From NCBI GenBank assembly GCA_963777855.1, contig CAVZRW010000008.1, forward strand, positions 1 to 64,000: a stretch of DNA of 64,000 nucleotides. The letters are read 5' to 3'. Each line of letters begins with the position of its first letter. Position 1 is the stretch's first letter. Shown here in pieces: positions 31,128 through 41,348 of this stretch. This DNA is from Prado023 sp963777855 (GTDB lineage Bacteria > Actinomycetota > Actinomycetes > S36-B12 > CAIYMF01). The position numbers were made by a program, and so were the translations under genes. The notes beneath the pieces were generated by a model. The model was not told the origin of the DNA, did not search any database, and saw only the letters and a list, made by a program, of their open reading frames with translations.

Positions 31128-32134
31128 CAGCCGGTCCGATCGACCACGAAGTCGCAGAGCAGCTCGAGGGCGTCGCGGGCGGGACCCGCAGGCAGGGGGG
31201 CCAGCGCACTGCGCGCCTCGTCGGACCAGCGGCGAGCCTCGGCCCGCGCCTGCCCCATCGCGGGGTGGGCGCGCAGCAGGGCCAGGGCCTCGGCGTGCTC
31301 GGCGTCGTCGTGGATCGGGCCCGAGGTCAGCGCGAGCAGGCGGGCGTCCGCGGGGTCGTCGGACTGCCGGGCGTAGAGCACCGCGAGCGTGGCCACGCCC
31401 TCGCGCAGGTCGGTGCCGGGGGTCTTGCCGGACTGCTCGTGCTCGCTGCCGATGTCGACGAGGTCGTCGGCGAGCTGGAAGGCCACACCGATCCGCTCGC
31501 CGAACGCGGCCAGGGTCTCCACGGCCTCCGGCGGGGCGCCGGCCATCATGGCACCGAACCGGCCGGCGGTGGCGATCAGCGAGCCGGTCTTGTCCGCCAG
31601 CACGCTGACATGGTGGTCGATCGGGTCCTCGCCGTCCTGCGGGCCGACGGACTCGCGGATCTGGCCGGTGCACAGCCGCTCGAAGGTGCGCGCCTGGATG
31701 CGCACGGCCTGCGGTCCGAGGTCGGCGAGCAGGTCCGAGGCCCGCGCGAAGAGGAAGTCGCCGGTCAGGATGGCCACGGTGTTGTCCCACCGGGCGTTGG
31801 CCGAGGCGGCGCCGCGACGCATCGGCGCCTCGTCCATCACGTCGTCGTGGTACAGGGTGGCCAGGTGGGTCAGCTCGACGACCACGGCGGACGGGACCAC
31901 GCCGGGGGCGCTGTCGTCGCCGAACTGGGCGGCCAGCAGCGTGAGCAGCGGCCGGAAGCGCTTGCCCCCGGCATCCACGAGGTGGCGGGCGGCCCCAGTG
32001 ACGAACGGGTACTGGCTGACCACGGACTCGCGCAGCAGCGCCTCCACCGACACCAGGCCCGCGCCGACCCGGGCGTCGAGGTCCGGGTCGGGGAGCAGCA
32101 CGCCCGTGGGGCTGCTGGAGATCGAGGACGGCAC
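31127..32134 (-). CDS. All-trans polyprenyl diphosphate synthase
   Basis: 335 residues from GTG 32134. First Asp-rich motif LYHDDVMDEAPMRRG, second motif QLADDLVDIGSEHEQSGK, plus GGKRFRPLLTLLAA and SGKTPGTDLREG. The residues before the first DDxxD lack bulky aromatic groups close in, which fits a medium or long-chain product. Placed between trpB, the nuo operon and menaquinone genes elsewhere in the window, it most likely makes the side chain of menaquinone. It is coupled to rarD and 87 bases downstream of trpB. A frame further up to 32482 is only trpB in another frame. Confidence 0.93.
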   Translation of the reverse strand: MPSSISSSPTGVLLPDPDLDARVGAGLVSVEALLRESVVSQYPFVTGAARHLVDAGGKRFRPLLTLLAAQFGDDSAPGVVPSAVVVELTHLATLYHDDVMDEAPMRRGAASANARWDNTVAILTGDFLFARASDLLADLGPQAVRIQARTFERLCTGQIRESVGPQDGEDPIDHHVSVLADKTGSLIATAGRFGAMMAGAPPEAVETLAAFGERIGVAFQLADDLVDIGSEHEQSGKTPGTDLREGVATLAVLYARQSDDPADARLLALTSGPIHDDAEHAEALALLRAHPAMGQARAEARRWSDEARSALAPLPAGPARDALELLCDFVVDRTG

Positions 32135-32220
32135 GGGCCCAAGTCTGACGCACGGAACCACCAAGCGCCGAATCGCCGCGGGTGCCTGGGGGGATCCGGC
32201 GCCTGATGCGCTCGGGTCCC

Positions 32221-33588
32221 TCAGATCGTGGGCAGCTCGGCCAGGGAGGGGGCGAACCGCTCGTCCGGGGTCGCCTCGTCGGTCATCCGGCCGTTCAGGA
32301 AGGCGTCGTAGGCGGCGAGGTCGAAGTGGCCGTGTCCCGAGAGGGCGATCACGATCACGCGCTCGTCTCCGGCCTCGGTGGCGGCGTTGGCCTCCCGGAT
32401 CGCCGCGGCGATCGCGTGGCTGGACTCGGGCGCGGCCACGATCCCCTCGGTCCGGGCGAACCGGATGGCCGCCTCGAAGCACTCCGTCTGCGGCACCGCC
32501 TCGGCCTCGACCAGGCCCAGCTCGTAGGCGTGGGACAGCAGCGGGGACATGCCGTGGTAGCGCAGGCCGCCGGCATGGATCGGGTCGGGGATGAAGTTGT
32601 GCCCGAGGGTGTGCATCTTCATCAGCGGGGTCATCCCCGACGCGTCGCCGAAGTCGTAGGCGTACACCCCGCGGGTCAGCGACGGGCAGCTGGCGGGCTC
32701 GACGGCGCGGATGGTCGGGCTCATCTTCCCCGCGAGCTTCTCCCGGATGAACGGGAATGCCAGGCCGGCGAAGTTCGAGCCGCCGCCGGTGCAGCCCAGG
32801 ATCACGTCGGGGGTGTCCCCGGCCTTGGCCATCTGCAGCAGGGCCTCCTCGCCGATGATCGTCTGGTGCAGGATCACGTGGTTGAGCACGGAGCCCAGCG
32901 CATACTTGACGCTCGGGTCGGTGACAGCGGCCTCGACCGCCTCAGAGATGGCGATCCCGAGCGACCCGGGGTGGTTCGGGTCCGCCTCGAGGTAGTGCTT
33001 GCCGGCCTCGGTGAGGTTCGACGGCGAGCGGTGCACGGTGGCGCCGAACGTCTCGATCATCATCCGCCGGTACGGCTTCTGGTCGAAGGAGGCCCCCACC
33101 TGCCACACCTCGCACTCGAGGCCGAACAGGGCGGTGGCGAAGCTCAGGGCGGTGCCCCACTGGCCGGCGCCGGTCTCGGTGGTGAGCTTGCGCACGCCCG
33201 CCTTCGCGTTGTAGTACGCCTGCGGCACCGAGGTGTTCACCTTGTGGGAGCCAGCCGGGCTGACGCCCTCGTACTTGTAGTAGATCCGCGCGGTGGTGCC
33301 CAGCGAGTCCTCGAAGCGGTGGGCCCGCAACAACGGCGTCGGCCTCCACTGGCGGTACACGTCGAGCACCTCGCCGGGGATCTCCACGTACCGCTCGGCG
33401 GTGACCTCCTGGAGGATCAGGTCCATCGGGAACAGCGGCTCGAGGGCCTCCGGGCCAATCGGCTCGTGGGTGCCCGGATGCAGCGGCGGGGGCGGCGGCT
33501 CGGGCAGGTCGGCGACGAGGTTGTACCAGGTCGTCGGCATCTCGTCCTCGGAGAGCGTGTACTGGTGGGTGCGCGGCGTTTCGGTCAT
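32221..33588 (-). CDS. trpB: Tryptophan synthase beta subunit, TrpB2 type
   Basis: 455 residues from ATG 33588. N-terminal extension WYNLVADLPEPPPPPLHPGT and ERYVEIPGEVLDVYRQWRPT are typical of TrpB2, longer than TrpB1. The PLP lysine lies in GVSPAGSHKVNTSVPQAYYN, the phosphate loop in GCTGGGSNFAGLAFPF, and ETGAGQWGTALSFATALFGL is conserved. TrpB2 makes tryptophan from indole and serine; it often stands alone without trpA, as here, perhaps to salvage indole. The frame extends far upstream into the DUF559 gene, but no homology supports a longer start. Confidence 0.95.
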   Translation of the reverse strand: MTETPRTHQYTLSEDEMPTTWYNLVADLPEPPPPPLHPGTHEPIGPEALEPLFPMDLILQEVTAERYVEIPGEVLDVYRQWRPTPLLRAHRFEDSLGTTARIYYKYEGVSPAGSHKVNTSVPQAYYNAKAGVRKLTTETGAGQWGTALSFATALFGLECEVWQVGASFDQKPYRRMMIETFGATVHRSPSNLTEAGKHYLEADPNHPGSLGIAISEAVEAAVTDPSVKYALGSVLNHVILHQTIIGEEALLQMAKAGDTPDVILGCTGGGSNFAGLAFPFIREKLAGKMSPTIRAVEPASCPSLTRGVYAYDFGDASGMTPLMKMHTLGHNFIPDPIHAGGLRYHGMSPLLSHAYELGLVEAEAVPQTECFEAAIRFARTEGIVAAPESSHAIAAAIREANAATEAGDERVIVIALSGHGHFDLAAYDAFLNGRMTDEATPDERFAPSLAELPTI

Positions 33589-33715
33589 GGGGGCGAAACT
33601 ACCGAACGCGGCCGCCGAGCGCGCCGCGGCACCCCGGTGCGCAGCGCGCCGAGCCCGCGGCCCCGCGACCGGGATTCGCCGCCGGCACCCGCGTTCCCAG
33701 TTCCCGCGGCCGGGG

Positions 33716-33792
33716 ATTCGGGCCCCGTTTCGATGGACGTCTCTGGAATTGGGCCCCACCCCGATGGGATCCGGCATCGAGGTGGGGCCCAA
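33716..33792. repeat. ~80-bp palindromic intergenic element, copy 2
   Basis: Begins ATTCGGGCCCCGTTTCGATG and ends GGTGGGGCCCAAGT; inner stem GGGCCCCACC / GGTGGGGCCC. The left flank is C-rich, the right a G-rich tract of about 60 bases that runs to the stop of the gene at 33858. Same arrangement as copies 1 and 3. Nothing else is seen between 33589 and 33857. Confidence 0.65.
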
Positions 33793-33857
33793 GTCGGGAG
33801 GGGGACGGGGGGCGGGAGATGCGCGGGGAGGGGGGTGCGGGGAGGCGGGGCGGGCGG

Positions 33858-34767
33858 TCAGGAGCGGGCGGCAAAGATCCTGGTCAGTCGATGTGCCACC
33901 GCCATGGGGGAACGCATGTCCTCGTGGGTGATCCGCACAGACAGGCCGCCGATCACAGCGACCCGCTGGTCGCGGGTGCGGTCGTACTGGAAGCTGTTCT
34001 CGTGGTACGCCCGACCGTCGAGCTCGACGACGGTGCGGGAGCGGACGTGCAGGGCGTCCACCCGTCCGACCAGCCCCCAGGCGTCCCGCAAGGGCGTGTT
34101 GAACAGCCAGCCCTTCGGCGTCGACCGTCCAGGCCACCTGGTGGAACTCCCACTCCAGGAACGAGTAGGGGCCCCCTCGGCAGGTCCATGCGAGGTCGCG
34201 CGCCTGAGGTGCCCCGTACCGCGCGAAGGCGGCCGTCGCCGCCTGCTGGACCTCGGTCGGTGTGAACAGGCCGAGACGGAATCCGTCGGCGAGGGCTGAG
34301 ACCGCCTGATCGTGGGGCAGCGACGTGATCAGATCGGTCAGTGTCCGCGGGAGCGTGGTCACGCGCAGACCGTGTGCCTCGATCACGTCCCCGGGCGCGA
34401 GGGCGAGGCGGTGCTCGGCGATCCCGGGATGCACCCGCCCGCCGGGGCGCGTGACATGAAGCGCGTCATCGATCGTCCAGCCCCACAGGCCGGCAGCCGT
34501 GGTGTGGCTGATCGCGCGGTGGCGGCCCGAGGCGAGCGCAGCGGCGTGGGCCCGCATCCAGGGCTCAGGGGACACGCCGGCACCCCGCAGCACGGAACCC
34601 ACCACGACCTCCCAGCGCCGGTCGCCGATCAGGCGGCGTTGCCGGTCGTCGGCGATGCCGGCACTGCGGGCCTGGCTGCGCGTGAAGCACCCCGCCTGCA
34701 GCAGGGACTCCGGAGGTTCGCCGGGGTGGCCGAGGAGAGGGGGTACCGGGAGCAGGACGGCGCGCAT
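33858..34767 (-). CDS. AbiEi-like HTH plus DUF559-type protein, one frameshift
   Basis: About 303 residues from ATG 34767. The N-terminus (LLQAGCFTRSQARSAGIADD, RRWEVVVGSVLRGAGVSPEP) is the winged-helix of the AbiEi antitoxin family, then AISHTTAAGLWGWTI and GLRVTTLPRTLTDLITSLPH. The C-terminus RSRTVVELDGRAYHENSFQY, DRTRDQRVAVIGGLSVRITH is DUF559, a Vsr/restriction-endonuclease-like fold. The frame shifts near 34110-34125; the correct joint reads GWLFNTPLRDAWGLVGRVDA. No toxin partner is adjacent. Such stand-alone genes are common in actinobacteria and their role is not settled. It has a repeat element on each side. Confidence 0.8.
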
Positions 34768-34966
34768 GGAGGCAGCCTCGGCGAGGGATCCCTTCCCGTC
34801 GACCCCCCGACGAGGCACCTGTGGACGACGCACCCGCAGACGCCCCGCCATGCCCCCGACACTCCCCGCCCCGACACTCCCCGCCCAGCTGCTCCCCGAC
34901 GCCGCCGCACACCGCCCGCCGCACGTACACCGCCCGCCACCGCCCGCGCTCGGCGCCGCGCCTCGG

Positions 34967-35050
34967 ATTCGGGCCCCGGCTCGGTGGGCTCCGCACGGGC
35001 GGACTTCGGCCCCGAATCGACGGATTTCGACGTCGAAACGGGGCCGAATT
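34967..35050. repeat. ~80-bp palindromic intergenic element, copy 3 (inverted)
   Basis: Contains the 10-bp pair TTCGGCCCCG (35005-35014) and CGGGGCCGAA (35039-35048) around a perfect 14-bp palindrome TTTCGACGTCGAAA (35025-35038). Read on the minus strand it aligns with copy 1 end to end. Left flank C-rich (34800-34960), right flank G-rich (35050-35095) up to the nuoN stop. The stretch 34768-35098 has no other feature. Confidence 0.7.
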
Positions 35051-35098
35051 GCCGAGGGGGTGGGGGGCGGGGGTGGGGTGGGGAGAGGGTGATAGGGG

Positions 35099-36659
35099 TT
35101 AGCGGATGAAGGTCGAGGAGTCGTTGACCATGTTGAGGACCGCTTGGGGGAACACTCCCAGGAAGAGCGTGCCCAGGACGGCTACCGCGATGGCCGCTGA
35201 CGTGAGCACGCTGGGCACCACCACGGAGGCCTCGTCGCCGACCGGCTTGGCGAAGAACATCAGCACGATGACCTTCAGGTAGAAGAACGCCGAGATGGCC
35301 GAGGCGAGCACGGCGGCCAGCACCGGCCAGGTGGCCCCGCTGTCCAGCGCGGCGGCGAACACCCCGAACTTGGCGGTGAACCCGCTCGTCAGCGGGATGC
35401 CGGCCAGCGCCAGCAGCAGGAAGGCGAACACCCCGGCCAGCAGCGGCGAGCGCTTGCCCAGGCCCGCCCACGCCGACAGATGCCCGGCCTCCCCGGCCGG
35501 GCCGCGCACCAGCATGACGATCGCGAAGCAGCCGACCGTGGTCAGCCCGTAGGCCAGCAGGTAGAACATCGTGGCCGCCAGGCCGTCGCGAGAGAAGGCG
35601 ATCACGCCCAGCAGCAGGAAGCCGGCGTGCGCGATCGACGAGTAGGCCAGCATCCGCTTGATGTCCGAGCTGCGTCACGGCCAGGACCACGCCCACGAGC
35701 ATCGTGAGGATGGCGATCACCCAGAACACCGGGCTCCCAGTCCCACGGCGCACCGCCGAGGGCCACGTACATGACGCGCAGCAGCGCGCCGAACGCGGCC
35801 ACCTTGACCCCGGCGGCCATGAACGCGGTGATCGGCGTCGGCGAGCCCTGGTAGACGTCGGGGGTCCACATGTGGAACGGCACGGCCGCCACCTTGAACA
35901 GCAGGCCGACGCTGACCAGGGCGATGCCGCAGCAGCAGCAGGCCCAGTGCCCCGGTGCGGTTGGTGAACGCGTCGGCGATGGCCCCGAACTCCAGCGAGC
36001 CCGCGAAGCCGTAGAGCATCGCCGCGCCGTACAGGAAGAACGCCGACGAGAAGGCTCCGAGCAGGAAGTACTTCATGGCGGCCTCCTGGCGACAGCAGGC
36101 GGCGGCGGCGCGCCATCCCGGCCAGCAGGTACAGCGGCAGGCTCATGATCTCCAGGGCGATGAAGATCATCAGCAGGTCGTTCGCCGCCGACGAACAGCA
36201 TCATGCCGCCGACGGCGAACAGGAACAGCGGCCAGATCTCGGTCTGGTACCAGCCGCGGCGGTGAACTCCTGCTCCTCCTCGGAGCCCACCAGCGAGGCG
36301 GCCCGCGGGGCGAAGGCGTCGCCGCTGGGGTCGACGCGGCTTCTCGGCGACGACGAGCAGCGCGAGCATGGCGACCACGAGGATCGCCTCTGCAGGAACA
36401 GCGCCGGGCCGTCGACCACCAGCGATCCGGAGGCGACCCGGCCCTCGGCGGAGGTCGGGGTGGTCATCACGAGCACCAGCGCGGCCACCAGCGCGGCGAG
36501 CGTCAGGGTCATCTGGATGGCGCGCCGGCTGCCCGCGGGGCGAGGGCCTCGACGAGGACGCTGAGGATGGCTGCGGTCCCAGCACGATCAGCACCGGGCG
36601 CCATGCTGCCCGGATACTCGAAGGACGGGCATCGTCAGCGTGTCGGCGACGTTGATCAT
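35099..36659 (-). CDS. nuoN: NADH-quinone oxidoreductase subunit N, multiple frameshifts
   Basis: From ATG 36659 (MINVADTLTMPV) to TAA 35099, about 520 codons, the length of NuoN. Pieces in several frames: ALVAALVLVMTTPTSAEGRV, EIWPLFLFAVGGMMLFVG, MIFIALEIMSLPLYLLAGMA, then AAMKYFLLGAFSSAFFLYGA, VPFHMWTPDVYQGSPTPITA, FMAAGVKVAAFGALLRVMYV, and a clean final 185 residues starting MLAYSSIAHAGFLLLGVIAF. NuoN is one of three antiporter-like proton-pumping subunits. At least ten single-base indels fall between 35650 and 36640. It is the last gene of the operon. Confidence 0.93.
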
Positions 36660-36668
36660 GGCTCGGAC

Positions 36669-38227
36669 TCACTTCCCGGCTCTCGGGCACGGTCGGGCAC
36701 CGGGTCGGTCGCTACCGACCACCGTCATGGTCGGTCGACGGACGGGTTGATCACGTCGAGGGCCGACCTGCGGGAAGAAGCCCGAGGGCCACGATGATCG
36801 CGCCACGAACGGGGCCAGGCGCCACACCTCGCGCCCGCGCAGGTCGCCCATCCCCTCGATCCCCTCGCGCACGGGCCCGGTCATGGTGCGCTGGTACATC
36901 AGCAGGATGTAGACCGCGGCCAGGATGATGCCCGTGGTCGCGATGATCGCCGCGACCGGGTAGCGGGTGAACGTCCCGGCCAGGACCAGGAACTCCGAGA
37001 CGAAGGAGCTCAGGCCGGGCAGGGCCAGGCCGTCAGGCCGGCGATCGAGGAACATGCCGGCCAGGATCGGGGCCAGCTTGTACACCCCGCCGAAGTCGGC
37101 GATCATTCGCGATCCGCGCCGCGTGACCATGTACCCCACCACCAGGAACAGTGCGGCGATCGAGAACCCGTGGTTGACCATGTAGAGGGTCGCGCCCGCC
37201 TGGCCCTGCGTGGTGAAGACGAAGATGCCCAGGACGATGAATCCGAAGTGGCAGACCGACGTGTAGGCGATCAGTCGCTTGAGGTCTGTCTGGCCGATGG
37301 CCAGCAGCGCCCCGTAGACGATGCCGATCACCGACAGGACGATGATCGCCGGGGCGAAGTAGCTGCGAGGCGTCCGGGAACAGCGGCAGGCAGAGGCGCA
37401 GCATGCCGAAGGTGCCCACCTTGTCCAGCACGCCGACCAGCAGGATCGAGGTGCTCGGCGGCGCCTCGGCCGCGGCGTCCGGCAGCCAGGTGTGGAGCGG
37501 CCACAGCGGCGCCTTGATCGCGAACGCGATGAAGAAGCCCAGGAACAGCCACTTCTGCGTGTCGGGCTCGATGTCGAGGTCGACCAGGGCCGCGTAGTCG
37601 AAGGTGCCGGTCGCCCAGCTGGTCGGCCGAGACGTACTAGAGCCCGACCAGTGCGGCCAGCATGAGCAGGCCGCCGACCAGGCAGTACAGGAGGAACTTG
37701 ACCGCCGCGTACTGCGCTGGGCGCCGCCGTAGCGCCCGATCAGGAAGTACATCGGGATCAGGATCGCTTCGAAGAGGACGTAGAACAGGAAGACGTCGGT
37801 GGCGGTGAACACCCCGATCACGTCATGGCCCTCGAGCACCAGCATCCAGGCGAAGTAGCCGCGCTGCCGGGCTCGTCGAGCCTGGACTCGGAGCTCGACG
37901 TCGTTCCAGCCGGCCAGGATCACCAGCGGGACACGAGCACGATCGTCAGCAGGATCAGCACCAGCGCAGATGCCGTCGACGCCCGAGGGCGAAGCTCACG
38001 CCCCAGGCGCGGGATCCAGTCGTGTTGTCGATGAGCTGGAACGGCTCGGCGGCGCCGGGTCGTAGGCCAGGCCGACGACCACGCCCAGGGCCAGCACGAG
38101 CAGCGAGAGAGCCAGCGCGACGTGCTTGGCAAGGCCCGGCCGGGCCTTGGGCAGGGCTGCGACGAGAGCCCGCCAGGATGGGCAGGGCCACCAGGAGGAC
38201 CAGGGGCAGGTACGAGGTGGTGGTCAT
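36669..38227 (-). CDS. nuoM: NADH-quinone oxidoreductase subunit M, multiple frameshifts
   Basis: From ATG 38227 (TTTSYLPLVLLVALPILAG) to a stop at 36669; about 519 codons. Seen across frames: GVFTATDVFLFYVLFEAILI with PMYFLIGRYGG (the conserved membrane Glu), IAFAIKAPLWPLHTWLPDAA (key Lys), EAPPSTSILLVGVLDKVGTF, then AIGQTDLKRLIAYTSVCHFG, ATLYMVNHGFSIAALFLVVG. NuoM pumps protons in complex I. Indels are dense between 36700 and 38160. Its start overlaps the nuoL stop by four bases (ATGA) and its stop is nine bases from nuoN. Confidence 0.93.
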
Positions 38228-40178
38228 CGCGAGCGCTCCCCAGGGCCAGGACGGCGCCGACAGCGACGACGCCGCCCAGCAGCATGGACAGGGCGTAGGA
38301 CCGGACGAACCCGGTCTGCCATCGACGCATCCGGGAGCTCAGGCCCCCGACGCCGGCGGCCGTGCCGTTGACGGCGCCGTCGACCACCTTGTTGTCGGAC
38401 CACACCAGCGTGCGGGTCAGGTACTGGCCGGGGCGCATGAACAGTGACTCGTTGACCGCGTCGCCGTAGAGGTCGTGGCGCGCAGCGGTGGTCAGCACCG
38501 AGACCTCGGTCGGGGCCGTGCGCGGGACCTCGCGCACCGCGTACTGGCGCCAGCCGATGACCGCGCCGACAGCGACGACCACCAGCGTCGTGCCGATCAG
38601 CAGCCAGTTCGGGGATGGCGGACTCGGCGTCCTCGAAGCCGACCACGGGGGCCAGCCAGTGCTCGATGTCGCCGACGTAGAGCAGCACCAGGCCACCGAG
38701 CACCGAGCCGACGGCCAGGATGATCATCGGCGACGGTCATCATCGCCGGGGACTCGTGCGGGTGCACGCCGTCCTCCCAGCGGGCCTTGCCGTAGAACGT
38801 CATGGCCATCATGCGGGTCATGTAGAACGCGGTGACGCCTGCGCCGAGCAGGGCGCCGACCCCGGCGACGGGGTGCTGGGCGAAGGCGGCGTCGATGATC
38901 TCGTCCTTGCTCCAGAACCCGGCGAACGGGGGGATCCCGATGATCGCCAGGAAGCCCAGGCCGAAGGTGACCCAGGTCAGACCATGTACTTGCGCAGGGC
39001 GCCGTAGTGGCGCATGTTCACGTCGTCGTTCATCCCGTGCATCACCGAGCCGGCGCCGAGGAACAGCCCGGCCTTGAACATGCCGTGGGTGAGCAGGTGG
39101 AAGATCGCGAACACGTAGCCCACCGGGCCGAGGCCCGCGGCCACGATCATGTAGCCGATCTGGCTCATCGTGGAACCGGCCAGGCCGCTTCTTGATGTCG
39201 TCCTTGGCGCACCCGATGATCGCCCCCATGAGCAGCGTGATGGTGCCCACGACGACCACCACCATGCTGGGCGGTCGCGCTGAGGTCGAAGATCGCGTGC
39301 GAGCGGACGATCAGGTAGACACCGGCGGTGACCATGGTCGCGGCGTGGATCAGGGCCGAGACCGGGGTCGGGCCCTCCATGGCGTCCAGCAGCCAGGACT
39401 GCAGCGGGAACTGGGCGGACTTGCCACAGGCGGCCAGCAGCAGCGCCAGGCCGATCCAGGTGACCGTGGTCGGGTCGGCCTCGCCGATGCGCGCGTCCAC
39501 CTCGCCGAAGGCGAAGGTGCCGAGCGTGGCGAACATCAGCATGATCGCGACGCTCAGGCCGAAGTCGCCCACGCGGTTGATCACGAAGGCCTTCTTCGCG
39601 GCGGTGGCCGCCGAGGGCTTGTACTGCCAGAAGCCGATGAGCAGGTACGAGGCCAGGCCCACACCCTCCCAGCCGACGTAGAGCAGCAGGTAGTTGTTGG
39701 CCAGGACCAGCATCAGCATCGAGGCGATGAACAGGTTCAGGTAGCCGAAGAACTTGCGCCGGTCGGGGTCGTGCGGCCATGTAGCCGATGGAGTAGATGT
39801 GGATCAGCGAGCCGACGCCGGTGATCAGCAGCACGAAGCTCATGCTCAGCGGGTCCAGGTGCAGGCCGAAGTCGGCGTGGAAGCTGCCGACGGAGATCCA
39901 GTCCCACAGGTGCTGGTTGACCGTGCGGGCCTCCTCGGGCTGGCCGATCAGCGCGACGAAGAGCACCACGCGCGACCGCGAACGAGGCCAGCGGCAGCCA
40001 GGGTGCCGAGCAGGTGGCCCCAGGCGTTGGCCCGCCGACCGGCCAGCAGCAGCACGGCCGCGCTGGCCAGGGGGATGGCGATGAGGACCGCGATCAGCGA
40101 GAAGGTCCCGCTGGCCTGCACGACCTCGGGCGGGGTGACCTCCCCCGAGGCGAGGATCCCTAGTCCGGTGTGGATCAC
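38224..40178 (-). CDS. nuoL: NADH-quinone oxidoreductase subunit L, multiple frameshifts
   Basis: About 651 codons from ATG 40178. Read across frames: IAVLIAIPLASAAVLLLAGR, FGLHLDPLSMSFVLLITGVG, then LMLVLANNYLLLYVGWEGVG (conserved Glu), LASYLLIGFWQYKPSAATAA, SAQFPLQSWLLDAMEGPTPV, SALIHAATMVTAGVYLIVRS, MFKAGLFLGAGSVMHGMNDD and GIPPFAGFWSKDEIIDAAFA. NuoL is the distal antiporter-like subunit with the long lateral helix. Frame breaks near 39975, 39770, 39270, 39185, 38980 and 38730-38230. Start 10 bases after nuoK. Confidence 0.94.
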
Positions 40179-40188
40179 AGCTGTCCCC

Positions 40189-40488
40189 TCACAACTTCAG
40201 CAGGTTGGGCTCGTCGACCGAGGCCGAGTTGCGGGTGCGGAAGATCGTCACGATGATCGCCAGGCCGACGACCACCTCGGCGGCGGCCACGACCATCACG
40301 AAGAAGGCCACGACCTGCCCGTCGAGGGCCCCATTCGTGCGGGCGAACGTGACGAAGGCCAGGTTCGAGGCGTTGAGCATCAGCTCGATGCACATGAAGA
40401 CGACGATGGCGTTGCGGCGCACCAGCACGCCGGTGGCCCCGATGGAGAACAGGATCGCCGACAGGACCAGGTAGTTGGTCGGGTTCAT
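40189..40488 (-). CDS. nuoK: NADH-quinone oxidoreductase subunit K
   Basis: 99 residues, intact. Three helices: YLVLSAILFSIGATGVLVRR, NAIVVFMCIELMLNASNLAF (with the conserved membrane Glu) and QVVAFFVMVVAAAEVVVGLA (second Glu). NuoK lines the half-channel near the quinone site of complex I. Its start overlaps the end of nuoJ by four bases. Confidence 0.97.
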   Translation of the reverse strand: MNPTNYLVLSAILFSIGATGVLVRRNAIVVFMCIELMLNASNLAFVTFARTNGALDGQVVAFFVMVVAAAEVVVGLAIIVTIFRTRNSASVDEPNLLKL

Positions 40489-41348
40489 GGGCGGGACTCC
40501 TCCCCCTCGGTGGCCGGTGCCCCGGGCGTCGCGGCCTCATGGGCGAGCAGGTGCTCGGCCTCCTCGAGGGCCAGCAGGTCGGCCTCGGGGGCCTCGCCAC
40601 GCAGGCGCAGCGGCGAGGGCACCGACTCCTCGGCGGTGGTGCCGTCGGGCAGCATCGCGGGCATGTCGACGGCGTTGTTGCGCGCGTAGACGCCCGGGTT
40701 GGGCTTGTTGACCGGGTGGTTGCCCGGCGTGAAGCGCTCGGTGGACAGCTCGCGCCTGGGTCTTGCGCGGCTCGGCACGCTCCCGGTGGGTCAGCACCAT
40801 CGCGCCGACGGCTGCGGTGATCAGCAGCGCGGAGGTGATCTCGAAGGCCAGCAGGTAGCGGGTGAAGATCAGCACGCCGATGCCCTGGACGTTGCCGCCC
40901 TGGGCCGCGTTGGGCTGGGCCAGACCGACGACTGTGGTCCCGTCGAGGGCATCGGCGATCCCGGCCAGCAGCAGTCCGAGGAAGCCCGACGAAGGCCAGG
41001 CCGGCCAGCACGCGCTGGCCCTTGAGGGTCTCGACGAGGCGAGTCGGAGGCGTCCACGCCGACGACCATCAGGACGAAGACGAACAGCATCATGACCGCA
41101 CCCGTGTAGACGATGACCTGCACCATCCCGAGGAACAGCGCGTCCTGGGCCACGTAGAGCACGGCCAGGTTGATCATGGTCAGGGCGATGAACAGGGCGC
41201 TGTGCACCGCCTTGCGGGACAGGACCATCCCGAGCGCGCCGAGCACGGCCAGCGACGCACAGACCCAGAACGTCACGGTCTCGCCGGTGTTGGGGGTGAC
41301 CCCCACCGGTCCGCCGGCCACCGCACCCATCACTGCCAGCGCGTTCAC
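40485..41348 (-). CDS. nuoJ: NADH-quinone oxidoreductase subunit J, frameshifts, with polar C-terminal extension
   Basis: About 288 codons from GTG 41348, which overlaps the nuoI stop (GTGA). Helices: FWVCASLAVLGALGMVLSRK, ALFIALTMINLAVLYVAQDA, LGMVQVIVYTGAVMMLFVFV, and later LIFTRYLLAFEITSALLITA. The C-terminus from about residue 190 is polar (NKPNPGVYARNNAVDMPAML, then ALEEAEHLLAHEAATPG), longer than in E. coli and usual in actinobacteria. Frame breaks near 41040, 40990 and 40755. NuoJ helps couple quinone chemistry to proton movement. Confidence 0.93.
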
